NCBI GenBank assembly: GCA_017308595.1
Contig: JAFKER010000010.1
Location: 1-64,000, forward strand
Direction: 5' to 3'
DNA from: Afipia sp.
Lineage (GTDB): Bacteria; Pseudomonadota; Alphaproteobacteria; Rhizobiales; Xanthobacteraceae
Length of the DNA: 64,000 nucleotides
Shown here piece after piece: positions 49,728 through 61,776 of this stretch (position 1 is its first letter; each line of letters starts with the position of its first letter). The notes beneath the pieces are model-generated. The model had not been told where the DNA came from. It ran no database searches and was given only the letters and a program-made list of their open reading frames with translations. The position numbers and the translations under genes are program-made.

Positions 49728-50906
49728 TCAGATATCGGACATCTCCGCCGGCTTCTCCTGGTTCAGCAACCGCGCTGCGACGATGCCCAGCACAAGGATG
49801 GCGGTTGCGCTGAGAATCAGCGTCGCCTGCTTGCCGGCATGGCCCAGTGAAAAGCCGTAAATGATCGGCCCGACCGCTTGCCCCATGAAGAAGCAGAACG
49901 CATGCAGCGACATCGCAGATGCGCGCGCTTCCGGCGCGAGGTCCGTCGAGAACACCTGCAGCGATCCATGGAGCGAATAGAATCCCCATCCCATGATCAG
50001 GAATGAAATTGCCTGAATCTCCCAGCGCGGGCCGAGCGCGATAATCACGAACTGCAGCGCCACCACTGCCGCTCCGCCGATCATCAACCGGTTCACGCCA
50101 AATCGCGGCAACAGCCGCGACACGCTCATGGAATAAAACAACCCGCCGACTGCAAACGCCGCGATGACCACGCCGGGGATCGACGCGCGGGTTTCGCCAA
50201 GCTCGAACAAAAACGCGGCGACGAACGGAAAGAGGCCGAAAACGCAAAGCCCCTCGATGAAAACGGCGGTGAAACACACCCGCGCATTGGGATTGTGCAG
50301 GATGGTGCGATAGCCCTCCTTCAGCGATGCAAAACTGACGCCGCGTTGCGGGCTGGCGACCCCACCGCGCCGAAAACCGATCATCACCGCGACCGACGCC
50401 ACGACCATGATCGCGCCGAGCACGCCAAGCACACCGCGCCAGCCGAGAAAATCGCCGATCACGCCGGCTGCCGAAGCACCCAGCAGATTTCCTGTCATCG
50501 CGCCCGCCAGCACCCGGCTCAGCGCGACCTGGCGCTGCGCGGTCGGCACGAGATCGCCGGTCAGTCCGAATGCGATGGGAAAGGTGCCGCCCGCCGCGAT
50601 GCCGACCAGCACACGCGACGCGAACAGCATTTCGAACGAGGTCGCAACAGCACCAAGGGCATTCGCCGCGCCGAGCAAAATCAAACAGGCGATCATCAGG
50701 CGCGGCTTGCCGAACATGTCGGCTGCTGCGCCAAGCAGAGGCTGGACGATCGCAAATGTCAGCGCGACAACAGCCGACAGGCTCGCAGCGGTCGCAACGC
50801 TGACGCCGAAGCCGTCGGCCACAAGCGGAAGCACCGGATCCATCGAACGCGATGACAGAGCGGATGCGAAGGTCGTCGCGGCGATGACATTGAGGATCGG
50901 CGGCAT
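49728..50906 (-). CDS. Major facilitator superfamily transporter
   Basis: 392 residues with about 12 hydrophobic segments. Loop motifs include QPLLGAAADMFGKPRLMIAC (between TM2 and TM3) and LAGAMTGNLLGASAAGVIGD, GWRGVLGVLGAIMVVASVAV. The closest look is the DHA1-type drug or sugar efflux group. It converges on queF and follows kdsA on the same strand; substrate unknown. Confidence 0.88.
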   Translation of the reverse strand: MPPILNVIAATTFASALSSRSMDPVLPLVADGFGVSVATAASLSAVVALTFAIVQPLLGAAADMFGKPRLMIACLILLGAANALGAVATSFEMLFASRVLVGIAAGGTFPIAFGLTGDLVPTAQRQVALSRVLAGAMTGNLLGASAAGVIGDFLGWRGVLGVLGAIMVVASVAVMIGFRRGGVASPQRGVSFASLKEGYRTILHNPNARVCFTAVFIEGLCVFGLFPFVAAFLFELGETRASIPGVVIAAFAVGGLFYSMSVSRLLPRFGVNRLMIGGAAVVALQFVIIALGPRWEIQAISFLIMGWGFYSLHGSLQVFSTDLAPEARASAMSLHAFCFFMGQAVGPIIYGFSLGHAGKQATLILSATAILVLGIVAARLLNQEKPAEMSDI

Positions 50907-50970
50907 CAGGTTGGCCGGGTGCCGCGTTGAACTCGCGGCCCTTTATGATTTGGTTGTTATGATCGGGCCG

Positions 50971-51819
50971 TCACGCTTTCGATTTCGCCACAGCATCAAA
51001 TTTCATCAATGTCTTCAAGAGCGCTTCAAAATCCTTCAGCGGCACCATGTTCGGCCCGTCAGACGGCGCGTTGTCTGGATCGGGATGCGTCTCGATGAAC
51101 ACGCCCGCCACGCCGACTGCGACTGCGGCGCGCGCCAGCACCGGCACGAACTCGCGCTCACCGCCCGACGAACTGCCCTTGCCGCCCGGCTGTTGCACCG
51201 AATGCGTCGCATCGAAGATCACCGGCGCACCCGTGCTGCGAGCCAGGATCGGCAGCGCGCGCATGTCGGACACCAGCGTGTTGTAACCGAATGATGCGCC
51301 GCGTTCCGTCACCATGACGTTCGGATTGCCGCCGCCCGTCACCTTGGCGACGACGTTGGCCATGTCCCATGGTGCGAGAAACTGGCCCTTCTTGACGTTG
51401 ACAATCTTGCCGGTCGCGGCTGCTGCCAGCAGCAGATCGGTTTGGCGGCACAGGAAGGCTGGAATTTGCAGAATGTCCACGGCCTCGGCCACGGGCGCGC
51501 ACTGGTCGATCTCGTGCACGTCGGTCAGCACCGGCAGGCCGAGCGACGATTTGATCTCCGCGAAAACCGGCAGCGCCTTGTCGAGGCCGATGCCCCGCGC
51601 GCCAGAGGCGCTGGTACGGTTGGCCTTGTCGAACGACGTCTTGTAGACGAGCCCGATTCCGAGGCGCGCAGCGATCTCCTTGAGGGCCTGCGCCGTCTCA
51701 AGTGCATGAGCCCTGCTCTCGAGCTGACACGGCCCAGCGATCACCGCGAGCGGCAGCGTATTGCCGAATTTGACGGTGCCCGCGGACACGACGGAGTTGG
51801 CTGAAACAGGGTTGTTCAA
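50971..51819 (-). CDS. kdsA: 3-deoxy-8-phosphooctulonate synthase
   Basis: 282 residues, makes Kdo-8-phosphate for lipopolysaccharide. Start is TTG at 51819, with AGGA seven bases upstream and no usable in-frame ATG before the conserved core. Signatures: [61 protein letters not shown] and [18 protein letters not shown]. The Cys in AGPC is the position typical of metal-dependent KdsA enzymes. A family A repeat lies upstream. Confidence 0.95.
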   Translation of the reverse strand: MNNPVSANSVVSAGTVKFGNTLPLAVIAGPCQLESRAHALETAQALKEIAARLGIGLVYKTSFDKANRTSASGARGIGLDKALPVFAEIKSSLGLPVLTDVHEIDQCAPVAEAVDILQIPAFLCRQTDLLLAAAATGKIVNVKKGQFLAPWDMANVVAKVTGGGNPNVMVTERGASFGYNTLVSDMRALPILARSTGAPVIFDATHSVQQPGGKGSSSGGEREFVPVLARAAVAVGVAGVFIETHPDPDNAPSDGPNMVPLKDFEALLKTLMKFDAVAKSKA

Positions 51820-51894
51820 AACGGTGTCCTGCGTTGATCATCACTTGTGCCGCGCGCGCCGGGGAAGATCAAGCCGTTCGCCACGCAAATTAGC

Positions 51895-51980
51895 CGTCAT
51901 TGCGAGCGAAGCGAAGCAATCCATCTTTCCTGAAAGCAAGCCGTCTGGATTGCTTCGTCGCTTCGTTCTTCGCAATGACG
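51895..51980. repeat. Dispersed palindromic repeat, family A, copy 2
   Basis: Left arm CGTCATTGCGAGCGAAGCGA followed by AGCAATCC; right arm GGATTGCTTCGTCGCTTCGT ending CGCAATGACG. The arms are inverted and the two ends are near-perfect complements. It shares arms with 1231-1319. It lies between kdsA and the VOC gene. Confidence 0.8.
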
Positions 51981-51989
51981 ACCCGATGT

Positions 51990-52856
51990 TTATCCTTGCT
52001 TCTCGAATATCAGCGTCGCACCGAAAGCGGCCGATGGCGAGACCACGACTCGTCCGGCCCGCCGGTGCGAACTCACCCCGCCAGCCCTCAATGCATCTTC
52101 CAGTGTTCCGAGGTCCGGAACCGAAAGCCGCAATCCCCTTAGCGATACGCCCGCCCCGTTTGGTTTGACGACATCGCCGAACTGATCGCGAAACGCCGCG
52201 GCGTCCATGATCTCGATATCGCCCCGCGGCGTCTGCGCAGTCACGCCGAGCGAACTCGAATGAAGATCGCGCACGCCCGTGAAGGCTTCGAGAAAAATAT
52301 GATGATCCGCCGGGTTTTCCGCGACCAGCACGGCACCCAGTACACCGCTCGCGCCGTTTGGATGTTGCTGATAATCCAGTTTCCAGAACGCCGCTGGATT
52401 TTGCTGCTTGCAGGTGAAGAAGGTCGTGTCCGGTGACAGTGTGTCTTTCGCAAAGACCAGCGAGAATCCCACCGTGGTCGCGCTGCCATCCGGCAATACG
52501 GCCTGACGCGAAAACGGCAGCACAGGCGAGATACCGATGCCTTGCCGCGCGAAGTCAGCCACATCAGCTTCGCTGTCGGTGCTCTCCAGCACCAGCATGG
52601 CGAACCCGTCGCCACGCGCGATGGCCTCGCGGCCGGGAATGCCGAAATGTTGCGAAAGACCGTCGTCGCCGAGCTTGTCTGGTTCGGCGACGGTAAGAAT
52701 CTCGATGAAGAAATTGGGGAACTGCACCACATGATTGTGCGTGCCCCACGGATGCCTGTTGCGCGCGCCGACCTTAAAGCCAGCGCGGCGATAGAAATCC
52801 GCAGCCGCATCGAGATCGCCAACGGCATGAACGATGTGATCGAGACCGCGAGCCAT
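51990..52856 (-). CDS. VOC-superfamily protein (glyoxalase_3-like)
   Basis: 288 residues from the ATG at 52856; the frame to 52976 overlaps the upstream NIPSNAP gene and is less likely. The N-terminal GLDHIVHAVGDLDAAADFYR and RHPWGTHNHVVQFPNFFIEI carry the metal-binding His and Glu pattern of the glyoxalase/bleomycin-resistance fold, with a second betaalpha module from about residue 115 (FSLVFAKDTLSPDTTFFTCK). The enzyme reaction is unknown. Confidence 0.82.
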   Translation of the reverse strand: MARGLDHIVHAVGDLDAAADFYRRAGFKVGARNRHPWGTHNHVVQFPNFFIEILTVAEPDKLGDDGLSQHFGIPGREAIARGDGFAMLVLESTDSEADVADFARQGIGISPVLPFSRQAVLPDGSATTVGFSLVFAKDTLSPDTTFFTCKQQNPAAFWKLDYQQHPNGASGVLGAVLVAENPADHHIFLEAFTGVRDLHSSSLGVTAQTPRGDIEIMDAAAFRDQFGDVVKPNGAGVSLRGLRLSVPDLGTLEDALRAGGVSSHRRAGRVVVSPSAAFGATLIFEKQG

Positions 52857-52876
52857 GATCAATGCGCGAGCGCTCC

Positions 52877-53203
52877 TCACTTCACCGCAGAGAAAGCCGT
52901 CGGCGCCAGAATCTGACTGAAGATGTTCTCGACAATCTGGCCGTCTTTCTCGCTCTCGGATCGCACCGACAGCCACGCGGGATCATTCATGAACGCAGTC
53001 CACTTCTGCTCGCGCTCCGCCAGCGATTCCCATGACAGGAAATAGGTCAGTTCCTGATTGGACTGGCCGATCACCGTGGTGAAAAAACCGGCCTGACGGA
53101 TGCCATGCTTGTCCCAGATCTTCAGCGTGTGGTTTTCGAAGCGCTTCAGCAGATTGGGAAGCCGCCCCGGAAGACAGCGGTAGACACGCATCTCACAGAT
53201 CAT
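52877..53203 (-). CDS. NIPSNAP-family protein
   Basis: 108 residues, one alpha-beta-barrel domain: ICEMRVYRCLPGRLPNLLKR, AGFFTTVIGQSNQELTYFLS and the helix SLAEREQKWTAFMNDPAWL. The family is a dimeric ferredoxin-like fold with no settled bacterial function. It is followed 20 bases later by the VOC gene, so the two are probably co-transcribed. Confidence 0.88.
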   Translation of the reverse strand: MICEMRVYRCLPGRLPNLLKRFENHTLKIWDKHGIRQAGFFTTVIGQSNQELTYFLSWESLAEREQKWTAFMNDPAWLSVRSESEKDGQIVENIFSQILAPTAFSAVK

Positions 53204-53401
53204 CGTCAGTTGCCTTTTTCTTGATTGAACCGGCGCACGAGACGCACCGACTTATGTTTGAAGCGTTTTCTTCACGCGAACCGGTACCCACTTCGCTCGA
53301 ACACGCGACAGGATTATGCAGGTTCTCCCGATCCGCATATAGTGGCCTGCCCGGCCGCGGATCAAGCACCTAGGGGTCATGCCCGCCATACGAGGTTGAA
53401 C

Positions 53402-53722
53402 ATGCGATTGTTGATTTGCCCGATGGTGATTGCGGCCCTGATGTCGATCTCGGCCCATGCGCAGACACCGGGCGTTGTCACCGGCGGCGCGGATGGCGTC
53501 ACTTTCAACGGCAAACCCGCCGCCCGGCAGGGCGACACCACCAGCGACGGCAGCGTGATCGTCGAAGGATCGCCCAACGTCTTTATCAACGGCAAGCCCG
53601 CTGCCGTGGTGAGCGGCAAGACCGGATGCGGCGGTGTTGTCGTCGGTGGCGCAGGCGGCATCTATATCAACGGCAAACCTGCGGCGCGCACCGGCGATCA
53701 GACCTCTGGCTGCCCGAAGTAG
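53402..53722 (+). CDS. Exported PAAR-domain protein
   Basis: 106 residues from the ATG at 53402, with GAGG six bases upstream; a longer frame from 53225 is not supported. A Sec-type signal peptide (MRLLICPMVIAALMSISAHA, cut after AHAQ) precedes a PAAR fold with repeated turns: GVTFNGKPAARQGDTT, NVFINGKPAAVVSGKTGCGG and GIYINGKPAARTGDQT. PAAR proteins usually sharpen type VI secretion spikes and lack signal peptides; no T6SS gene is visible here. Ends two bases before the convergent ClpP-fold gene's stop. Confidence 0.85.
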   Translation: MRLLICPMVIAALMSISAHAQTPGVVTGGADGVTFNGKPAARQGDTTSDGSVIVEGSPNVFINGKPAAVVSGKTGCGGVVVGGAGGIYINGKPAARTGDQTSGCPK

Positions 53723-53724
53723 CG

Positions 53725-54576
53725 TCAGCTTCCGGCGTAACGCGCCGTCACCAGATTCATCTCGAACGCTTCTTTTTCCGTCAGCCAGCGAATATCCTTG
53801 CTTGCTGTCATCGCCTGCATGATCGAGGGCGATACCCCCATCTTCGTCATGTAGTCGAGAATGATGCCGGTGGTGCGCTGGGTGCGCGACACCAGATCGC
53901 CCGCCGATTCCTCGCCTTTCGCACCCGTGCTGCTGAACTGATGCACGCCGAGCATCGAGCGCGGCATCGCTTCGCGCACCTTGCCCCCTGCAAAGACAAA
54001 CACGCAGGCGCTGGCACAGCGTGCCGGTTGAGACCGACCGCTGGAGTCGATCCGTCCCACCACCGTCGTCAGTCCCCGCGCGCGGACGACCGCGCCCATG
54101 ATCAGCCCCTGATCAAGGGAGCCGCCCGGCGATGACAGAAAGACCAAATCTCCGCTATTGAGTCCGGCCGCATCGAGCCGCTCGCGAAACCAGCTTGCCG
54201 AGGCAGGCCCGATCCGGCCATCGATGGCGAGTGCCTTGCGGCCATCAGCCATGGTGACAACGGATGACGTCATGCTGGGAGAGCCGAAGAACTCCTTCCA
54301 GTAGGTCCACGCGCCCGGCGACGAGAGATCCTGATAGGCCGGGATGAGCACACCCGCCAGCAGCAGCGCCGCGAACGCGATCGAGGCCAGTGTCGAGCCA
54401 CGCCAGCGGCGTGCTGGCTGTGCTGTTGTTGCCTGCTCAGGCAATTTGGATTGTTGTGATGGCGGTGCGCCCCACGGCCTGGCCGCATCCATCCGCTCCG
54501 CCGCGGGCCTCGCCTGCGCCGGGCCGACCTGAGGTACCGACCCTTTCGCCGATTGTCGCCGTTCGCCGTCAGTCAT
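53725..54576 (-). CDS. Membrane-anchored ClpP/crotonase-fold protein (COG3904-like)
   Basis: 283 residues. Disordered cytoplasmic N-terminus, one membrane helix (LASIAFAALLLAGVLIPAYQ, about 63-82) and a periplasmic domain of ClpP-like fold: LVFLSSPGGSLDQGLIMGAV and the presumed nucleophile region RCASACVFVFAGGKVREAM, with MLGVHQF as a possible His. Such proteins are predicted periplasmic peptidases of unknown substrate. It is upstream of nothing on its strand except pyrG and converges on the PAAR gene. Confidence 0.8.
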   Translation of the reverse strand: MTDGERRQSAKGSVPQVGPAQARPAAERMDAARPWGAPPSQQSKLPEQATTAQPARRWRGSTLASIAFAALLLAGVLIPAYQDLSSPGAWTYWKEFFGSPSMTSSVVTMADGRKALAIDGRIGPASASWFRERLDAAGLNSGDLVFLSSPGGSLDQGLIMGAVVRARGLTTVVGRIDSSGRSQPARCASACVFVFAGGKVREAMPRSMLGVHQFSSTGAKGEESAGDLVSRTQRTTGIILDYMTKMGVSPSIMQAMTASKDIRWLTEKEAFEMNLVTARYAGS

Positions 54577-54633
54577 GGCACACCCTGAGACACGCTGGCC
54601 GATCCTATCGCGATGCAGCCAGCAGCGCGTGGA

Positions 54634-56277
<1,644 letters not shown>

Positions 56278-56439
56278 TTAGCTCCGCCGGTGTGATTCGC
56301 AAAACGAAACCCACGCACGCATCGGGATTCCGATGCGCTGTGGGTAGCCCTGATATGGGAGTTCAGTCAGTGACTTGGAAGGCAATTCTCAGATGTGCAG
56401 GCAAGCGGCTCGCGCATGACTGCACATCATTTGTCTGGA

Positions 56440-56829
56440 TTAGTTCGACTGCGGGGCCTGCGGAGCGGTCGGGGCCGCGGGTGCGGCGGGCGCTTCAGGC
56501 TTCTTGAGCGAGTCGAGCAGGCCTCCGACCGGCGCCTGCGGCGCGCTGCCCGGCTGCGAGATCGGCGCGGGGCTGGTCGAGTTGATGATCGACGAGGGCT
56601 TTCGCTCGTAGTTCGCCAGCCACGACAGGAACAGGCTGGTAATGAAGAAGCCCGCCGCGAGGATCGCCGTGGTGCGGGTGAGCAGGTTGGTCGTGCCGCG
56701 GCTGGACATGAAACCGCCGCCACCGCCGCCGCCGATACCGAGGCCACCGCCTTCGGAACGCTGCAACAGCACGACGCCGATCAGGCCGAGCACAAGCATG
56801 AGATGGATGACGATAATGACGGTCTGCAT
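56440..56829 (-). CDS. secG: Preprotein translocase subunit SecG
   Basis: 129 residues. Two membrane helices (VIIVIHLMLVLGLIGVVLLQ and RTTAILAAGFFITSLFLSWL) flank the glycine-rich loop ending MSSRGTTNLLTRTTA. The Pro/Ala-rich C-terminal tail (about 80-129) is typical of alphaproteobacterial SecG. It completes the SecYEG channel. Between tpiA and pyrG, an order known in this group. Confidence 0.95.
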   Translation of the reverse strand: MQTVIIVIHLMLVLGLIGVVLLQRSEGGGLGIGGGGGGGFMSSRGTTNLLTRTTAILAAGFFITSLFLSWLANYERKPSSIINSTSPAPISQPGSAPQAPVGGLLDSLKKPEAPAAPAAPTAPQAPQSN

Positions 56830-56965
56830 CGTTACCTTCCGTCACAAACGGTCGCTCCGAGGCAGTCGGGCGATACGCGCTTGCGGGGGTTGAAGTTGCG
56901 CGGTCTGTACACGATTGCAGGGGTGATTGCCACCCCCGGACGGACTGCTTCGGATCACATGGGAT

Positions 56966-57721
56966 TTAGGGGCACGCCGCCGCAATCGCAAGAAAATCAA
57001 CCGCTTTCAGGCTCGCGCCGCCCACCAGGGCACCGTCGACATTGGCGACCGCCATCAGTTCAGCCGCATTCGAGGGCTTCACCGAACCACCGTAAAGAAT
57101 CCGGACCGACGCGCCCTCCCCGCTGAACCGATCTTTGAGCCGATCCCGGATAAGCTTATGGACTTCCTCGACATCTTTGGTCGTTGGCGTGCGGCCGGTT
57201 CCAATCGCCCAGACCGGCTCATAGGCAACCACCAGATTGGCCGCTGTCGATCCGTCGGGCACCGATCCGGCGAGCTGCTGGCCGACCACATCGAGGGTTT
57301 TCCCCGCGTCGCGTTCGGCCTGGGTTTCCCCGACGCAGACGATGGCAACCAGCCCGACACGCCACGCCGCCTCGGCTTTGCTGCGGACCAGCGCGTCGGT
57401 TTCGTGGTGATCGGTCCGGCGCTCCGAATGACCGACGATAATTGCCGTTGCGCCCGCATCCGCCAGCATTTCCGCCGAAATATCCCCGGTATGCGCGCCG
57501 GAAGCTGCGGGGTGACAATCCTGCGCACCGATCGCCACCTTCGAGCCGATCACGATGGCTGCGGACGTGAACAGCAGCGTCGCGGGCGGACAGATCAGAA
57601 GATCCGCCTTGCGCCAGACCTTCTCCGCGCCCTGCCCGATGGCGGCCAGCTCGTTTGCCGAGGCCTTCAGGCCGTTCATCTTCCAGTTTCCCGCGATCAG
57701 CGGACGGCGCTTGTCGGTCAT
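56966..57721 (-). CDS. tpiA: Triosephosphate isomerase
   Basis: 251 residues, TIM barrel. [20 protein letters not shown] at the N-terminus, catalytic His in [19 protein letters not shown], catalytic Glu in [17 protein letters not shown], and phosphate-binding [20 protein letters not shown]. Interconverts dihydroxyacetone phosphate and glyceraldehyde 3-phosphate. First gene of tpiA-secG-pyrG, divergent from ppiD. Confidence 0.98.
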   Translation of the reverse strand: MTDKRRPLIAGNWKMNGLKASANELAAIGQGAEKVWRKADLLICPPATLLFTSAAIVIGSKVAIGAQDCHPAASGAHTGDISAEMLADAGATAIIVGHSERRTDHHETDALVRSKAEAAWRVGLVAIVCVGETQAERDAGKTLDVVGQQLAGSVPDGSTAANLVVAYEPVWAIGTGRTPTTKDVEEVHKLIRDRLKDRFSGEGASVRILYGGSVKPSNAAELMAVANVDGALVGGASLKAVDFLAIAAACP

Positions 57722-57991
57722 TCTTCATCTCACGTCTGAATGGGTTGATTTGCGCTAGCAGAGGCGTCCCGGAGAAGCCAGTTCCATCATCCGCTTTCCA
57801 CATTACCGACTTTGATTGGCATGATGTTTTCCGGAAACCGGTTCCCACTTTGAGGGAATGCCGTTAACCGCGCTGAAGCGTCGCCTCCAGCATGGTTGCT
57901 AGGGAACCGGCACCCCTTTATATGTTGCCGAAACAACGCGGTAACGCCTCCGTGGCGAACCGCCCCACCCCCCGAACATCAAGTTGGTCCC

Positions 57992-59899
57992 ATGCTCCGA
58001 GGAATGCGCAAAGCCTCATCGAATTGGCTCGGCAAGGCGGTGATGTCCGTCATGTTCGGCGTGCTGATCATCAGTTTCGGCGTCTGGGGTATCGCAGACA
58101 TCTTCAAGGGCTTTGGACAGTCGTCCCTGGCGAAGATCGGCAGCACCGAAATCACGACCGAGCAATTCCGCAATCTGTACACCGACCGATTGCAGCAGAT
58201 CGGCCGCCGCTTCGGTCGTCCCCTGACCTCGGAGCAGGCGCGCCAGTTCGGCCTCGACCGCCAGGTGTTGCAGGACGTCATTGCCGACGCCGCCGTCGAC
58301 GAGACCACACGCCGCATGGGCCTTGGCCAATCCGACGCCGACATCGTTCGCATCATCCACAACGAGCCCGCCTTCAAGGGCCTCGACGGCAAGTTCGAAC
58401 ACGAGCGCTTCGTGCAGACGATCCGTCAGGCCGGATACACCGAGCAGCGTTACATCGCCGAACAGCGCAAGACCGCGCTGCGCCGCCAGCTCACTGGAAC
58501 CATCGTGGCCGGTCTCGAGCCGTCGAAGACGCAGGTCGAAGCACTGGTCCGTTTCCAGAACGAGCAGCGCTCGGCCGATTACCTGAAGCTGACCGCCGCG
58601 CAGGCCGGGACCATCGACGCGCCCTCGCCTGAAGCGCTTGCCGCCTATTTCGAAGACCGCAAGCAGCTTTTCCGCGCGCCGGAATACCGCAAGATCGCAA
58701 TGCTGGCCTTGACCCCGGATGACATTGCCAAGTCGATCACGGTCTCGGACGAAGATGCCAAGAAGGTGTTCGAGCAGCGCCGCGAGCGCTACGCGACTCC
58801 CGAGCGCCGCCAGGTGCTGCAGATTCCTTTCCCCAATGCCGATGAGGCCAAGGCGGCCAGCGACCGCATCAAGGCCGGAACCTCCTTCGAAGACATCGCC
58901 AAGGAGCGCAAGCTGACCACGGCGGACACCGATCTCGGCACCGTGGCCAAATCATCGATCGGCGATTCCGCCATCGCCGACGCGGCATTCGCCCTCGCCC
59001 CTAACGCCGTCAGCGAGCCGGTCAAGGGAACGCTGACCACGGCCCTGCTGAAAGTCACAAAGGTCGAGCCCGGCACCAATCCGTCATTCGAGAGCGTCGC
59101 TCCGGCAATCAAGCGCGAGATCGCGCTGGAACGCGCCCGCACCCAGATGCAGGATCTGCACAACAAGATCGAGGACGAACGCGGCGGCGGCGCAAACATC
59201 GCCGAGGCAGCCCAGAAGCTCGGACTGAAAGCGACCACGATCGAGGCCATCGACCGCTCTGGCCGTGCCCCCGATGGCAAGCCGGTGACCGACCTGCCGC
59301 AGGGCGTCGACATCGTGTCCACCGCTTTCACCAGCAACATCGGCGTCGAGAACGAGCCGGTACAATACAATGGCGGCGAACTCTGGTTCGACGTGCTGGG
59401 CGTCACCCCCTCGCGCGATCGCTCGCTTGATGAAGTCAAGGATCAGGTCGCCACACGCTGGAAGGACGAGCAGGTCTCGACGCGCCTGCGCGCGAAGGCC
59501 GCCGAAATCGTCGGCAAGATCGAAAAGGGCGCCACCATCGAGGCGGAAGCCGCGGCTGCGGGCGTCAAGGTCGAAACCGCAAAACTGTTCAAGCGCGATG
59601 CTGACGCCAAAGACATTCCCGAGCGGCTGGTGACGGCAGCGTTCCGCACGCCAAAGGATGGCGTCGGCCAGACCGAAGGCAATGGGGCAAGCGAGTGGAT
59701 CGTATTCAAGGTGACCGACATCGTCGTGCCGCCGGTCGATCTCGCCTCCGAAGACGTCAAGAAGCTGACGGAAAACCTTCGCCGCGCGGAGATGGAAGAA
59801 CAACTCACCGCCTATATCGCCAAGCTCGAAAGCGAAGTCGGCGTCACCATCAATCAGAGTGCCTTCGCAACGGCGACCGGCGCTGCCTCGGCTCAGTGA
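57992..59899 (+). CDS. PpiD-like periplasmic peptidyl-prolyl isomerase/chaperone
   Basis: 635 residues from the ATG at 57992; the frame to 57896 adds a Pro/Cys-rich stretch. N-terminal membrane anchor ([20 protein letters not shown]), SurA-N-like chaperone domain ([20 protein letters not shown]), a parvulin-type PPIC domain (about 255-360, [20 protein letters not shown]) and a C-terminal region with [15 protein letters not shown]-like [20 protein letters not shown]. Folds newly exported proteins at the inner membrane. It ends one base before trpD, so trpD, trpC, moaC and moeA probably share its transcript. Confidence 0.92.
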   Translation: MLRGMRKASSNWLGKAVMSVMFGVLIISFGVWGIADIFKGFGQSSLAKIGSTEITTEQFRNLYTDRLQQIGRRFGRPLTSEQARQFGLDRQVLQDVIADAAVDETTRRMGLGQSDADIVRIIHNEPAFKGLDGKFEHERFVQTIRQAGYTEQRYIAEQRKTALRRQLTGTIVAGLEPSKTQVEALVRFQNEQRSADYLKLTAAQAGTIDAPSPEALAAYFEDRKQLFRAPEYRKIAMLALTPDDIAKSITVSDEDAKKVFEQRRERYATPERRQVLQIPFPNADEAKAASDRIKAGTSFEDIAKERKLTTADTDLGTVAKSSIGDSAIADAAFALAPNAVSEPVKGTLTTALLKVTKVEPGTNPSFESVAPAIKREIALERARTQMQDLHNKIEDERGGGANIAEAAQKLGLKATTIEAIDRSGRAPDGKPVTDLPQGVDIVSTAFTSNIGVENEPVQYNGGELWFDVLGVTPSRDRSLDEVKDQVATRWKDEQVSTRLRAKAAEIVGKIEKGATIEAEAAAAGVKVETAKLFKRDADAKDIPERLVTAAFRTPKDGVGQTEGNGASEWIVFKVTDIVVPPVDLASEDVKKLTENLRRAEMEEQLTAYIAKLESEVGVTINQSAFATATGAASAQ

Positions 59900-59900
59900 T

Positions 59901-60914
59901 ATGGACGATCTGAAAGCCATTATCGGAAAAGTCGCCACCGGCGCTGCGTTGTCGCGTGACGAGGCGGCTGCAGCGTTCGACCGCATGATGTCCGGAGAAG
60001 CAACGCCCTCACAGATGGGCGCGCTCCTGATGGGCCTGCGCGTGCGCGGCGAAACCGTCGATGAAATCACCGGCGCGGTCTCCGCGATGCGTTCCAAAAT
60101 GCTGACGGTGAAGGCTCCCGCCGACGCCGTCGATATCGTCGGCACCGGCGGCGATGGCTCGGGCTCGGTCAATGTATCGACCTGCGCCTCGTTCATTCTG
60201 GCCGGCACCGGCGTTCCGGTTGCCAAGCACGGCAATCGCGCACTGTCGTCGAAATCGGGAGCGGCGGACGCGCTCGCCGCGCTCGGCGTCAACATCAACA
60301 TCACGCCGGACGACGTGAGCCGTTGCATTGCAGAGGCCGGAATCGGCTTCATGTTCGCGCCGACGCATCATCCCGCGATGAAGAATGTCGGCCCCACCCG
60401 CGTCGAACTTGCGACCCGCACCATTTTCAACCTGCTCGGGCCGCTGTCCAATCCGGCCGGGGTGAAGCGGCAGATGGTCGGGGTTTTTTCCAAGCACTGG
60501 GTGCAGCCGCTGGCGCAGGTGCTGAAGAACCTCGGCGCGGAATCGGTGTGGGTCGTCCACGGTTCCGATGGTCTTGACGAGATCACCCTCACCGGCCCGA
60601 CCCATGTTGCGGCACTTGAGAACGGCAACATCCGCACCTTCGACGTGACGCCGGAGGACGCCGGACTGCCGCGCGCGACCGCAGCAGAACTCAAGGGCGG
60701 CGATGCGCAAGCCAATGCGAATGCGCTGCGTGACGTGCTGGAGGGCAAACAGAATGCCTACCGCAATGTCGCGCTGATCAATGCGGCCGCTGCGCTCGTG
60801 GTTGCAGGCAAGGCAAAAGATATCAAGGAAGGCGTTGCGCTCGGTACCAAGGCGCTGGACACTGGCGCTGCGACGGACCGGCTGACGCGCCTTGTCGCCG
60901 TCTCCAATGCTTGA
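59901..60914 (+). CDS. trpD: Anthranilate phosphoribosyltransferase
   Basis: 337 residues from the ATG at 59901, one base after the ppiD stop; the frame to 59859 overlaps ppiD. PRPP-binding motif [20 protein letters not shown], then [20 protein letters not shown], and [20 protein letters not shown]. Second step of tryptophan synthesis. No trpE or trpG is in the window. trpC follows 13 bases later. Confidence 0.97.
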   Translation: MDDLKAIIGKVATGAALSRDEAAAAFDRMMSGEATPSQMGALLMGLRVRGETVDEITGAVSAMRSKMLTVKAPADAVDIVGTGGDGSGSVNVSTCASFILAGTGVPVAKHGNRALSSKSGAADALAALGVNINITPDDVSRCIAEAGIGFMFAPTHHPAMKNVGPTRVELATRTIFNLLGPLSNPAGVKRQMVGVFSKHWVQPLAQVLKNLGAESVWVVHGSDGLDEITLTGPTHVAALENGNIRTFDVTPEDAGLPRATAAELKGGDAQANANALRDVLEGKQNAYRNVALINAAAALVVAGKAKDIKEGVALGTKALDTGAATDRLTRLVAVSNA

Positions 60915-60927
60915 GGAGGAACTCCCG

Positions 60928-61776
60928 TTGTCGGACATCCTCGATAAAATCGAAGCCTACAAGCGCGAGGAAATCGCTGCCGCCAAGCGCGCAATCCCTC
61001 TGAGCGAAATCGAGGCCCGCGCCAAGGCGGCGCCCGCTCCGCGCGGCTTTGCCAAAGCCATTCGTGCGAAACACGCCAATGGCGATTACGCGCTGATCGC
61101 GGAGATCAAGAAAGCCTCACCGTCCAAGGGACTCATTCGCGCCGATTTCGATCCGCCGCTACTAGCCAAAGCCTATGAAGCCGGCGGCGCGGCGTGTCTC
61201 TCGGTGCTGACCGATACGCCGTCGTTCCAGGGCTCGCTGGCGTTTATGGTCGCGGCCCGCGCTGCCGTGGCATTGCCGGTGCTGCGCAAGGATTTCATGT
61301 ACGACACCTATCAGGTGGCGGAAGCCCGCGTCCATGGCGCCGACTGCATCCTCATCATCATGGCTGCACTTGATGATGCGACCGCGAAGGACATCGAAGA
61401 CGCGGCCTTCGCCCATGGCATGGACGTGCTGCTCGAAGTTCACAACCGTGCGGAACTCGACCGCGCGCTGAAGCTGAAATCCCCGCTGCTCGGTGTCAAC
61501 AACCGCAACCTGCGCACTTTCGAGGTCACGCTTAAAACCAGCGAAGATCTTGCGCCGCTGATCCCGAAGGACCGCATTAGCGTCGGCGAAAGCGGCATCT
61601 TCGCGCCCGACGATCTTTCGCGCCTCGCACGCGTCGGCATGAATACGTTCCTCGTCGGTGAAAGCCTGATGCGGCAGGCCGACGTGACAGCGGCGACGCG
61701 CACGCTGCTCGCGCGCGAAAATTCTCCACGAGTCGTCCCGGCGCAGGCCGGGACCCATAACCACCGCTCTGTGTGA
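60928..61776 (+). CDS. trpC: Indole-3-glycerol phosphate synthase with repeat-derived C-terminal tail
   Basis: 282 residues. Starts TTG at 60928, eight bases after AGGAGG; this is the best RBS and gives the usual N-terminus ([15 protein letters not shown]). Barrel motifs: [14 protein letters not shown] with catalytic Lys, [56 protein letters not shown] and [20 protein letters not shown]. The last residues (about 267-282, [15 protein letters not shown]) come from a REP-type repeat that the gene reads into; the family normally ends earlier. Confidence 0.94.
   Translation: MSDILDKIEAYKREEIAAAKRAIPLSEIEARAKAAPAPRGFAKAIRAKHANGDYALIAEIKKASPSKGLIRADFDPPLLAKAYEAGGAACLSVLTDTPSFQGSLAFMVAARAAVALPVLRKDFMYDTYQVAEARVHGADCILIIMAALDDATAKDIEDAAFAHGMDVLLEVHNRAELDRALKLKSPLLGVNNRNLRTFEVTLKTSEDLAPLIPKDRISVGESGIFAPDDLSRLARVGMNTFLVGESLMRQADVTAATRTLLARENSPRVVPAQAGTHNHRSV

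Noticed and set aside
53402-53722. Type VI secretion cluster around the PAAR gene
   Set aside because: None of the neighbours (VOC, NIPSNAP, ClpP-fold, pyrG) is a T6SS component.
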